NCBI GenBank assembly: GCA_004352715.1 | Contig: SCFE01000003.1 | Location: 3,181,794 to 3,245,793, forward strand | DNA length: 64,000 nucleotides | Direction: 5' to 3' | Source of the DNA: Hofstenia miamia | Taxonomy: Eukaryota; Xenacoelomorpha; Acoela | Shown here: one piece after another, positions 1-12,800 of the stretch | Numbering within the stretch: position 1 is the first letter of the stretch | Layout: each line of letters starts with the position of its first letter | Translations under genes and position numbers: made by a program | The notes under the pieces: model-generated | What the model was told of the DNA's origin: nothing | Databases searched by the model: none | What the model saw: only the letters and a program-made list of their open reading frames with translations

Positions 1-130
1 GTTCTAACAATGCAATATTAGCGTATGCGATTATCTTTACAATGTGTTGCATTAGTTAAAATAAATACTAATAAAATTTTATTACTGAACTTCGCAAGTC
101 CAGTGCGCAAAGCAAAAATGCGAAACTTAC

Positions 131-578
131 CTAGCAATGAAAGTGTCTCATATCGAAAAGTTTTTGCTTCTTCTGAGACACTCTCAATGTCTGAAAAATA
201 CGTAAATGTATCTGATTCATATTCATGACCACTAATAAAAGCTTCTGCACTTTTACATACAAACTTCCTGAATTCCGGAGTCTTTGCTACAAAATCGGTT
301 TCACAAAGAGCTTTTATTATTCCTAGCGACCTGTCGTTCCGCAAAGAAATTCCCAGAAGTCCATATGATACTTTCCTGCTAATTAGTGCTCGTGATTTAA
401 GTTCACCTTCAGAGCGCGCCCTCACAGCAATTAGTTCCTCCGCCTTCTCCAAATTTCCTCCAACTTCATCTAGAACCTTTTTACACACTCCGAAGGGCAG
501 ACCAGTTGACCGCCGAAGTGCCATCAAAACGGATTTCGTCTGTGAAGAAGCAAATCTGCGAACAATGTGATAGATCAT
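131..578 (-). CDS. TSFM: Mitochondrial elongation factor Ts, first coding exon (partial gene)
   Basis: EF-Ts recycles EF-Tu by releasing GDP during mitochondrial protein synthesis. The ATG at 578 opens a basic, acid-poor leader (residues 1-16, MIYHIVRRFASSQTKS) that looks like a mitochondrial presequence. Residues about 17-60 fit the UBA-like N-terminal module that contacts EF-Tu (LRRSTGLPFGVCKKVLDEVG). Residues 92-99 (CETDFVAK) match the EF-Ts family signature, followed by the start of the core domain. The reading frame stays EF-Ts-like until a consensus donor, GTAAGT, at 130-125. The exon therefore ends at 131 inside codon 150, and the rest of the gene lies off the left edge. The open frame past 131 has no family resemblance and is intron. 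A pyrimidine-rich AG lies one base before the ATG. The gene follows eEF2K head to tail about 2.2 kb away, too far to suggest a compact operon. Confidence 0.88.
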
Positions 579-2764
579 TCTAAAAAAGTAGGTATATTTG
601 AAATGTAGGTATTTTGGTCATCTTAATTAATAATCTATTTTAAGTAAAAATCCTACCTGCAATTAGTAGCCTCACTGTATTGCATTAAACTGTAAGATAA
701 ACAACTAATTTTTTAAATAGGTGGAGAATGGACATTTCAAATAGATTCATTTGAATATTCCTAAATTTTAATACTAGTTTATTAATAGAATAATATATTC
801 TAATTTTCTGGAACTTGTAACAAATAAGTTGAGATGACCAGAAAAGTTGTAGAAAAAAATATTTGCAGAGGAGGCATAGATGAAATAGGGCATGGGCATC
901 AGACTTGGAAATGAGTAGCCCCATGAGCCGGGTCGGGTCAAAAACTACCCAAAACCGAGTTGGCAATTAGCCGTGTCGGTTCAACAAACCTTCTCGGCGG
1001 GTAAGGCCAAGACTCAAGATTCAGGATGTATATTCATTGAAATTGGAGGCATGCATGTTAGTTTAAATGATGAGATCCTACGTTAACTATATGTTAGTTG
1101 GATTTGTTATTATGCTATTAAATATCATACAAAATAGATGTTTATGGACATTAAAATCACGTTTTTAATAAAGACTTTTTTGAATATTATAAGTTCGAGT
1201 CGAGTCAGAAGTTGCTTTAAATTTATATTTAAGTCAGTACAATGTCAAAATTTATTAGTTTTTAGTAAAAAATGATTCGTTTTATCATAAGCAATTCAAG
1301 AAAAGTTAAATATTAAGTAAAAAATATCACATTTATTATATAGAAAATGCATTGCAATTTTTTTAATGTTAGTCCCCTGCAGTCATAAATCGTAATACAT
1401 CCTGAACCTACTGCCCATTACGCCTGACATGTAGCAGAAAATAGAAAATTGCAATTGTGTTGGAATTGCATGCAAAATATACTTTCTTGAAAATTTTTCA
1501 AAAACATGTAGTTTCTAACAAAGTTTGTTTAAAATTTAAAAGTCACTATTAGACTAATCGAAACATTATTTGGATATTAAATTAGCTTGTTGCAATTGTT
1601 TTAAAGCGAAAATTACACCCTAGTCTAAAAGGGATTCACATTACAATAAATGCAATCTAGGATTTAGGTAAGCCATTCATACTTATACAAGAAGTTCATC
1701 TATCAGATAATGTATTGGATTTAAAATTAGCAATATAAAACATATCAATATTAGTAAGCTATTCTGTTGATTTGATCATTCCTTCTGCATATCGTTTTAT
1801 TACTGTATTTTATATGTTTAATACGGTACATACAATCCCAAACACTAAATTGTAAGAATAAATTTTAAATACCAAGTTGAATTTTTTGAAGTAATCCCCT
1901 ATGAGTCAAAAAGCCTATTTATTTGTTTCCATAACCCTTGCAATTAAAATATGCTCGCCACACTAGAATAAACTCATCTTATTGATAAATTAAAATGCAT
2001 GCATGTAGCTTTCCAGTATTAGCAATATTGTTGCGAAAAATCCACACAATCCATTCTGTACTGATTATCAACAGTTCCTAGAGATAATTTTGTAATGTTT
2101 TAGCAATTCCAAACTTAACTATTTATAGCTTGATTTGAATAAATCATTAGATTTTCAATTTGATTAGAGTAAGAATGCCCAGGTGAAGTATTGTTGAACA
2201 TTTCGTTGAACAGATAGATCTCCAATATGAAATTAAACACCTAATTTTTTGATATTGATGTTTGTCAATTTTCTTTGTAGCTGTTCCATTTCGGTTTCTG
2301 ATCCTAAAGCTGTTGGTCGACTTAAAATGCTTTTCAACACAGCTGTTTAATAATTGTCGCTATGTTCAATTGCTGACAAGGTAGTGATATGATTCCATCA
2401 TGTTCGAAGGAAAGGCTACACTAAGTAAGAACAAATCGTGTAAAGAAATGCTCGTTGTAACTCAATCTTATGATTGAAAAATGGTTAAAATTAAATTCGG
2501 TTTTTTCTTTTGAACTAAAAGCTGTTATCGTGCATTCAATCTTAAAAACACAAACTCCAGATAGTGCAGTCAAGCAAAAATGTCTAATCATTAATCAGAT
2601 AGTTTGTTTTCATTGGAATAAAGCAAATTAGCTTAAAAAATAAAAGCGAAAACAGCGCTGAATTAAAAATTTAAACAATTCCCTGTTTCCAGGAAATATA
2701 TCTACTAAAAATCAGCATGTAACAAGCTACAAGAAAATCTAATCTACAGTGCATTATAAATTGT
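579..2764. other. Intergenic DNA between TSFM and EEF2K
   Basis: No coding signal was found. Most of it is AT-rich single-copy-looking sequence. About 885-1015 is a short GC-richer patch (GAGCCGGGTCGGGTC and related) similar in style to patches near 41.5, 44.9 and 54.3 kb. It may be an eroded dispersed repeat. Confidence 0.5.
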
Positions 2765-3542
2765 TTATTCTTCAATAAGAGCCCAGGCCTCCTCAGCCAA
2801 AGTGAAGTATTTTGCAGCAGCTTGACCTTTAAAAGAAGCCATTGCAAGATCAGCAGCCTCACTGAAGAGATCTCCCGCAAAAGAAGGATCAGGATCAAGA
2901 CCATAACCTCCTTTAAGATACATTTCACCTTGCCGACCAATAAGCCTGTAAGTTGGATCGTCTAAGCAAGCTGAATAATCATTTGAAATGTCTGAATTCT
3001 GCGCTAATTCCACAGCACGGGCATAGAGATCAACAGATCGCAGCCAATCGCGTCTGCGCACTGTGCCGAGATTGTAGCCTGAATCAAACGCTTTTGCCAT
3101 AAATATCACAGCATCTCTGTCATTGCGACTTGCGCATTTCTCCATATAAATAATGCCCTTGTTGATATTTTCTTCTGTATTAGGAACCTGAGCTGATTGC
3201 AATACATCATTATCCAATTGAAGGTGGATTTGTGCGAGAGCTTTCATAGCTTCGAGGTAGCCCAAATCTGCGCCAACTTCCAAGTGAAAGAGAGCAGACT
3301 CCATATCGATTGATTCATTTTCTCCAGAAAATCGGCCCAACTCATAGTACCGAGCAAATTCCAAATGCACACGTCCAAGAACCTCATTTGCATGACCATC
3401 GAAAGTGAATTGAGCAACACACGACGGTCTTCGAATGAACTCACGCGTATCAGGTTCAGAACATTCCGAATCATGATGGGAGCGACGAGGAAAGGAACCA
3501 GGCGAAAAGTCAATGTCAGAAGATTCGGAATCATGATGAGCT
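2765..3542 (-). CDS. EEF2K: EEF2K last exon: linker end and C-terminal Sel1-like repeats
   Basis: The acceptor TTCATTTAG ends at 3543. The first part encodes a linker with a small internal repeat (HHDSESSD, then HHDSECSE). A helical Sel1/TPR-like domain follows (EVLGRVHLEFARYYELGRF, SALFHLEVGADLGYLEAM, RDAVIFMAKAFDSG, LFSEAADLAMASFKG). The extreme C-terminus, YFTLAEEAWALIEE, is nearly the terminal motif that eEF2K needs to dock eEF2. Stop TAA is at 2767-2765. An AATAAA overlaps the stop and is probably too early to be the working polyadenylation signal. Confidence 0.9.
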
Positions 3543-6500
3543 CTAAATGAATACAACATTAATTAGAATAGCTTGCAAATACACATCGGTTGACAATGTG
3601 AGTATAATAAATAAACGGGTGGATGAATAGAAATTTACCTTCTTAAAACCTTCACTCTAAATTAACTATTTATTTCACTGTACTGGTAAATTAATAAGTG
3701 AGATAGTGAGAAAGAGATTGTTACCACAAATAAATATTCTAGAATGTCATATTTTAAAATTTCATTCGACGAAGAGTAGCTATCTCCGCGATGCAGTGAT
3801 ATAAACTTGAAAGCAGGGTGATGCGGACATGTCTTAACATAGAATTACTCTTAAAATAGACAGTTATTTGCACAAGATTCACTTTAGGTGTATGCTACAA
3901 CAGTTGTGGCCAATAATAGTGCCGCATTAGTTAGTAAACCGAAATAAGCTGCTCCGCTTCTTGTCTAAAGACTAGTGTATTTTCACAACATTTATTTTTC
4001 CAATATAACCTCCAAGAATCCTAATGGAAACTATTCAAGTGAATATCAAACCATTTCACTTTCAACATACACGTTCTCAAACCCCACCTCTTTGAAAATC
4101 GCACTTCGCAACTAATGCAGGATTTCCATATTTGATTTGGATAATACTTCCAGTCGTCTTAGCTCATAGATATAATCAGTACCATTTTAGAACACTTATT
4201 GAAGATGACTTACATAAGTCTAATCAGTGTATTCGTGTAGTCAACCTTAGAATTTATCGGCGTTCGTCATTTTCACAAACTTCCAGGACTAGATATAGAT
4301 ACACGATTTTGAATAAGTTTTGTACTGCAAGTAAATTCTGGACTAACGCAAATAAATCGTTTACTGTTGTTTACATTTCACACGAGTGCTTTTAAGCACC
4401 AAGTAATAACACACTATTAAAATGTAGGGGCCAATTTTTTTCGATTATGTGAAAGAAAATACATTGACTGGGCATGTATGCAGTTATTATATATCACGAA
4501 CCTTAGTTAAGCAATTATTACATTATTACTAAATCACAAGAACCCACTTAAAATGGATTAATCAGTCTCTCCCAGTCTATAAGACAATGAAGTAGGGGAT
4601 AGCGAAGTTTCCTGACATTTTAAGATCTCTTTAAATTACTAACAAAAATCACGCCCTAGTAATCAATAGAAGTAAAAAGGCAAATAAGTCTGATAAAGAT
4701 ACTCAATGTTTAAGCAGAGAGATCGGAAACGTGTATGTTTAATTTGGCGACATTGCACACTTAATCAACTCCTCTGTTTACACTATTATCGTAGACTGCA
4801 TAAGGTCATATTGAGTTTACGCACAACAAATGCTTAGTGGTAGCGGCAAGGGATTCACCAACCGATTAATGTTTGCCAAAATATTTCACGTGATCAACAT
4901 TGAAGTAGTATCAAGTAACACACCAAGCGGTGTAACCCTTAAAGCCAATATACAAAACATTTCAAATTCCCTTTACCAAATTATAACAGCATAATATAAG
5001 AATCCAATAAGAACATTCGTAAAGAAAAATACTAAAATGAGACTATTTCCAAAGCTTAACCTATCTCGGCAGAGGTGGTTGGAGGGTGCTTCCTCAGCAA
5101 CCCCTTTGAGAAATAATGTCATATTTTTAATTTAAAAGATTTGGCAGTCATTTTTTACTTTTCCTAACATTTAATTAGCAAGAGAAATCTCTAAAAATAA
5201 GAATCATACATTTAATATTTGCTAGGTATACACATTAGTCTAATAAAGTTAGTATTTTTATGTGTTCAGTTTATCATTGGCCACCACCCTGGAAAATATT
5301 TGCGTTGTTGTGGTCATGGAACACTTATTGTGCCATCTACATGTAAGCAGCAGAATGTCAAAGTTTTTGCTCTCTTATGATTTAGTAATATGTGAGCTAT
5401 AGTGCTGGCAAGTTTCGCTACTCGGTGATGAATAGAATTGATTTGATGAGGGAGCTGTTGGAAATAGGGTTAAGTTTTTCCATTTGAGAGTCAGGATGGG
5501 ATTTGCTTTAACATACAGCAAACTAACATTTATAAATTAAATCCAGCTATTTCCATCATTGCAACTAATTTTGTTTGGCCACTGGTGTGCTATGTAGCCT
5601 ATTCTTTTTAAAATAGCAGATAAATTAATTTTGGCTTCTGAATCGAAAACTATTTCAATGCTTTTCACAATAGTTCGTGAACAATACAATACAATAATAT
5701 CATTTGCAATTCATAAATATAATGCAATAGAATTTCAACTTCAAGTGATTAAATATTAACACGTATTTTTGGATGAGTACATGCAGCGCTTATAAGATGA
5801 ATTTCAGTTATAACTAGAAATTTATTAAATAAAATTTAACCCAATAAATATAAACGAACGCAGTACTTTCTCAAGTCTGAGAATTCTTTTAAGCGAAATG
5901 CAAAACGTGCATTGGAAGCAAAAAGCAATCGACATCAACTTCACTCTTTTCTGAATATAGGAACATGAGTTTAGAACGCAAAGCATATCACGAAAAATGT
6001 AGGCGTCCATTTACTCTACTACGCAATAGCAATACAATTTCCATGCAAAAAATACTTCATTCACACGAATATCAATATTTATGGTATTCCATTTGAATTT
6101 TGCGGGGAAGAACGATTCGCATCATTTATAATTAGGAAAACTATGGACGACTTGACTTTCCAGAACAGTTCTATGTTAAATTTAATTATTTATATTTACA
6201 TCAAAGTTTCTAAATGTATGGCACATGCAATAGATTGTGTTTACCGTTTGGGAATATTAGTTCGAAAGAACGCGTTTTCTGCACAGTGCTCTGAACTACT
6301 GGGGGGACTGGTGGGCTCATCGCTTGTAAATGACGTAGAACGAGATCTCACAATTGTGCAAGAAGGTAGCTTTGGACGGCTTAAACGAGAGCCCAATTCA
6401 CGAGGGCTTAAGTCAAAAACGGAAAGACCAAGCAATCGGCAAACTGGATTGCACTCGTGCGAATGAAAAAACAATGCCATGCCTTTTGCGCCAAGATTAC

Positions 6501-6652
6501 CATCTCCGTAGTCTAGGCCATCTGAAGTATGAATTTGGGGATCTGTATACAAATCTCCTACGCCCTAAAATGCATTCGTTAACTAATAATATAGTAATTT
6601 TTTGTAAACACCCGATCCAAACGTTCACACTAGACTACAAATGTAGCGTGCA

Positions 6653-6690
<38 letters not shown>

Positions 6691-6846
6691 CTATAAAATA
6701 GTGGAAAGATCTCAAATGNNNNNNNNNNNNNNNNNNNNNNNNNNNNNNNNNNNNNNNNNNNNNNNNNNNNNNNNNNNNNNNNNNNNNNNNNNNNNNNNNN
6801 NNNNNNNNNNNNNNNNNNNNNNNNNNNNNNNNNNNNNNNAAATAAG

Positions 6847-6888
<42 letters not shown>

Positions 6889-9800
6889 CTATAAAATAGT
6901 GGAAAGATCTCAAATGTAAAATAAAAACAGAATCGTTACAAAATATGTACAGTTTATCAGAGTGGTAATTACGCCTGCTCATTGACACTGATCATGTGAT
7001 AGATTGAAAAATTGCCAATAAATCACATGATTGATCATTACCAAACCGTCGCAATCGTTGATTCACCAAAAACAATGGCTACAATGTGTAGCTGATTGCT
7101 TATTTATTTACAGTTAAAGAAAAAAATTGTAATAGGATATATGATAAACAATTTTCAGCACAATTAACATTTTTATATGTAAGGCAGAGAATCTTTAAGC
7201 CTTGTAGGAGTCAATTTTGACTCATATATATGCTGCTTTAATAATCACTCCTATTTTCACATCTATTCGAAACCTCACTGTGACGAAGGTATTAACTAAT
7301 ACAGCTTCTTTAGATAGGCTTTACTTAAATAATGGAATCTGGAACATGTGCTCCGATATGCTTTAAATTTCGGATTCCAAAATAGAGTAAATGCTCTCGT
7401 AAATTGCAATCTTCAAAATGATCCTCGTTAGATGTAATCTCTCGATAAATCAGTAATGCATTGTTCACACTTTCGATATGCCAAATGAATCTTCAATGAA
7501 TAATTATTTCACACCTTAAGAATTACATAGACAGTAACGAGATCTTCACATCGATAGTTGAGAAACATTAATATTCAAGTTATTTAACTATGGACAAAAG
7601 TTTTATGTCCACATGTGTTAATAGTGACAGAATTGCCAAAGGTCATGTATCTCCTCTCATCTATGTTCTATGGTAATTATGCCATAGTCTTGAGAAAACA
7701 TCCCATTGGTCTCCCCCGAGCGACATGATACGAGGTGCATTCAGAAAGTTCTTATCAGTGGTACACCCAAGCTTTACAACCAGCCACTATACTGGATAAT
7801 ATGATAAGAAGTCATTGCCTATTTACTATGCCTTCTCAAGTGTTGGGAAGCACATTGGACAAGTTGTTCTTGTTCTTCTGAAAAAAGATGTGGAACCCAC
7901 TTGGAAAGCATTTTATACTTTCTTAGTGCCTACTGACACACCAGCATCTTCTACAAGTTCTTCAATATGTCTGACGACGGTCTCTGTTCAACCTTCTTCA
8001 CCATGTGGCCTGCCGCTGCGGCAGTAATCTCTGACGCTTGTGCGGCACTCTTCAAAAAGTCGAAACCTCTTGCGCAAAGTTGGTTCAGAAGGAGCAACAT
8101 CATCAAAACTTTCTAAAAACTGAAACTTCATGATAGTGCGAAAATCATATTTTGTAAACGACTCTATCATGGCCATGACAATCAAACAGTAATTTATAAA
8201 ATTGAAATTTAGTTCTACACACATCGCAGTGAATAGATATTATATCAAGTCATATTATCGGTCAATTAATGTTTACATAATCAATTTAATAACGTAATTT
8301 ACATAACGATATAAAAGCAATGCAACGGAAAGAACTTTCTCGTATATACATCATGATATTTATGATAATGTGCTCATGATATATTTGAATCGCTAATATA
8401 GTACAATATTTAGTCCCGTTCATCAGTCATTATTCATGTTACTATAGATCCTAGACCAAGTATGTGGTTCGTCATGGAAATTATTATCACATTTTCAAAT
8501 GAAAGCCGGCGAATAAACTCGATTCCCTAAGATAACATGAAATAAAATTCACGTAACGCTTTTTTGCGATACATTCGAATAACAACATGCAGTAGAAGGT
8601 CACCAAATGTTTGGGAAATTAATCGTTTAATGGAGAAGAAACCGTGGGCTGATCCGCAAATTTGCAGTAACAATATTGCCAATTGAAATTGTTTATAAAC
8701 AAATCTAACTAAACTTATAATGTCTGAAATTATATTTATTAGAGTGCAGTAAACACAGCAGTGTACACTTGAAAAGCTGTAAGGCTATTCTTTTCTATCG
8801 CATTCAATAACTCGGTCTTTATAAAGAAACTCATCAGGAAATTATAGTAACTTAGTAAGATGATTTGAATTAATTTCAAAAATACATTAACGTAAAAAAT
8901 ATAATAAACCTGTATATCAACAACAATAAGTTCATGTCCAGATTGTTCAAACGTAAAATGACTGAAAGCGTGGGGCGTTGCGCGGGAAATACGATCTTCG
9001 ACAAAACCGCTGTTGGAGTTGTACTTCATATAGTTTCCTTCAATGAAATGCTCCAAGTGGTAGCATTGCCCGTCTACTTCGATTACATACATCTGAAAGA
9101 TATCGATCTTCTTTGGAGGGTTTGCACGATTAAATCGCTCACCCCATAATTTAGCATCAGCCTAATACAACGTAATTATTATAAGGAAATTAGAACGTTA
9201 TAATATTTCTAATATGAAATTGACACATTGACTTATTGGCTTGTTTCTAACTCAAGCTTAAGTTTGATTGGGTATCTGAGGTCTGAGTTAACCCGCTTAA
9301 AATCCTGGTAGACGTTCCAAATTTATGCTAGTCTTCAGCAAAGAGAAATTTGGACACTTTGGTCAAGTCGAAAAACATCACGTTTCAATGGTTGAGGGCT
9401 GAGTTTGACTATAAAATGATATATTTTAATAATACACATGTAAACAAGTAAAGGTTATCATTATATAATTTATAAAAGTATACATGATATACATAAAAAT
9501 TGATTAGTGAAACATCTTTCATTAAATAATGGACTAAAGTTACGATTTCAGAAAACATTGTTATTAATTAACAAAAAAGTTTCTATGTATTTGCCGATGA
9601 AAAACAACTCAAATGCAAAGTGAAATATTTTGATATTATACAATACATGTCGATTTAACGCCCGCAGAATCCCTTGGTATTTGAATTGATTCAGACACAA
9701 CTAGAAGTATCTCCCCACAATGTCCGGGTATCAAACTAGTTAAAAATATAGCCGCTTCCAAGCGACAAAAAAAATTCAAACCCTTATTATTTACTTTAAA

Positions 9801-12800
9801 AATCCTAATTAATAATATACTCAACTGAATTTCTGTTTTTGCGTCATTCGATTTAACGTCATATTTGATTTATCAGAAATTACCGACCAAAAGTTAAATC
9901 AAGAACGTACTGTATATCGAATTAATGCATCAAATCGATTTTATAATATTCGTGTATCAGTAATAATACATGTACATGATAAGCATTACCATCTAAGGTT
10001 AAATAAGTACTAACATAATAATAAGAATCACTACCAACTGTATTGAAATTTACCCAATGATTTGGTTTAAACACTACCTGTAAGCGAACATCTTCGTAAT
10101 AAATTGATGTAGGCACACCAGACTCAATGTACTTTTTAGCCATATAATTCGAAGCCTGATGCCAATCTTCTGTGTGGATTGTGGAAAGCTTCTTCAAACG
10201 AAAGCATTGACGCATGGCCCCCCGAGCAAACTCTTTCGTCTCCATTTTCACCAGAACAGTATCGGTAGTCCATTTGGTTTTTACGGCAGAATAGCGATGG
10301 CGGAGAGCAATCTTTGTTTCAGTTTTTTCGATATCAAAATCTTTCCATGGATCTTCACGAAGTTTGGCTTTGGCCAATGCAGCCTTTATATGAAGTTTTA
10401 ATTGCGAGGTCTAAACTGAACAAGTAATCTAAAGCTAAGTGTAAAATATAAATTAGCAATTCGAAGCAAAGTAAATTAAAAACCTGAAAAAGTAACATCG
10501 AACTAAAACATGAAAAAGATATTGTATATGGAATGTAAGATAAGAATATACAAATCAATAACCAATACTGATAAGCATTTTATTAACAAACAAGTTAACA
10601 ATTGACAAAGTTTTTACACAATGAATTCATTCATTTTTAACACATAAACACAAATCCGACAATTGAAAAAACTGTCCTCATGATAAGAATTTTAGCAATA
10701 TTAATCAAAGATTTAGAATAACTTAATGCAGATGCATCAAAAGTCATTATAGGAAATGCACTTAGTGAATGAAACAACTTCATTAATTGTACTATTTACT
10801 ATAAGGGTGTTAAAATTAAGATCTGAACTGCGAGTGCAGAATATAATCATTATTAGTGTTTCTGTAAAAACAACAAAACTAGCAAATTTATTTATTTATT
10901 ACAGTAGATTTATTTTTTATTGTTTTGATAAAAATGAAATTTCCTAATCCTTATTTACAGTACGAAAAATACACGAAATAATCCCTCAGCGAAAACACAC
11001 GTACATACTCGAATTTTTTTTACACATACAAAATATACGAAAAAATAGCTAATATAAATTTGAATATTGGGAGAAACCAAATTCTATTTATGTTGCTGAT
11101 CCCCTTAAGCATTGTTGTGCTCTTTTAAATATCAAGAATATTTTCCAAAAAGGCCTTCATGTTCTCTGCGGAAATTGATTGATAGGACCGAAGGAATGGT
11201 TGTATTGTATAATAGGGTTGTACTCTCGAAATTTTGCAGTGTTTAGCATCTCAGGATTACATGTAAAGTACCATTCAAGAGAGTAAACCATTATAGGTAT
11301 AGAGGTCGCCCATTAAGTAACTACTTTTTAATTAAATTCCACAACATTCTTAAACCAAAAGAAGAAAAATGATAGCAGCATTCTATATTTAGTCATACGT
11401 CAATATAAATAGCTGCATCCAAATACATTTTAGTTTTTCTTAAAAGGTGTTGAAAATCTATTTAAAGCACCGTTCAAAACTGGAAATATAGCATGATTAT
11501 TACCTGAACACGAAATTTCAGGAAAAAACATAAAACAATAAATATATTGGTTGAAAATTTCAAAAAATTCTTGGATTTATAACAAAAAATTCCTCGAATT
11601 GAATGCCAATAAAAATTCCAAAGCTAACCAAATTCGCAATTCAGTAACTACGAACGCTATTGTCGGTTTACTCAAGCAATGTGATTCGAGGAAACTTGAT
11701 TTTATTGGATAAAAGTACGATGGTTCATTCATACTACAAGTGCAATACTGTTTCAGATTATGAATTTTTTATAATAAAACTTTGTTGAAAATGAAATTAG
11801 TCTGTTTACGACGTTGCCTGAAATGTAAGCTCATTGAGAGTAGTCTAACGCGATTCAAGATTTTATAGCCATTATGTTGCCGAAACAATTATAAAATATT
11901 GCAATTGTTATGTAAAAAACAATAAAAAATCACAATTTTAATAGAATCTATACTAGCATTTAATTCATTTGACGTAGGCCTCAATTATTGCCCGCAAAAG
12001 TAACAGAATTCAGTTTCCTAATCTTTTTTGTTGCTGCTTTAAAAATGATATATTGAAAATGATTGCGTAGTAATATTTTGATTTAATATAATCATTTGAA
12101 GTTTTGTGCAATTTATGAAACCACAAATACATGATATACGAAATCACACAAAAACATATGAAATACAAAAAAGTCAGTCCACGTCAATTGCCTGCCTGTT
12201 TTTAATGAAAATTCATTCTCAGTAAATGAATGGCAATCAACACTAATAATTAGGGCAAGTCACTATTAACTTAAAAACGGCAAAAATTGACGCAAAGTTT
12301 GAAAAAAATTGACTTTATTCTGAATATGCGAATTATACAGGTTCTAGTGTACATTGTATTTAAGCATTAAATAGAAAAAAACGTCTTCTGGCAAAAAAAT
12401 TGTTCTGGATATAAAAACATCTTTCCACAGGCACAGTTGGTGATTGAAATTGACGAATTAGACAATATGTAGGAGAAATGACTTCATTGCCAAATTGAAT
12501 AATATTAGAAATACAGCAGTTTGAATATGCTTCTCCAGATAAGCGCTAATAATACAGTGGTCTTCCTTTAAGCAAATTAATATCACTCGGGCATCATATA
12601 TTCTGTAACTAGTTCATTCATTTTCTTTATAAGCTACTCCAAGAATTTTTATTCTCGTTTGATAGCTAACAGCTGCATTTCTAGGTTAGAAGCATGGAAC
12701 GCTTTTTTAGCTTTTTTGACAATAATACCATCATCGTTATTTCTTTCCAGTGTATTTTACAATTATTGCCTAGTTCAGGGAAAATATTCCCTACTTTTAT

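Noticed and set aside
2763-2768. AATAAA overlapping the eEF2K stop codon as polyadenylation signal
   Set aside because: Using it would leave essentially no 3'UTR; more likely a chance match.
2671-2940. Minus-strand frame overlapping the eEF2K C-terminus
   Set aside because: Wrong frame relative to the conserved Sel1-like domain and its stop.
6143-6656. Plus-strand frames over 6.1-6.7 kb
   Set aside because: Antisense to a well-supported eEF2K exon.
6630-6988. Frames of repeated Tyr-Ile
   Set aside because: Translation of a TA microsatellite and an N gap, not protein.
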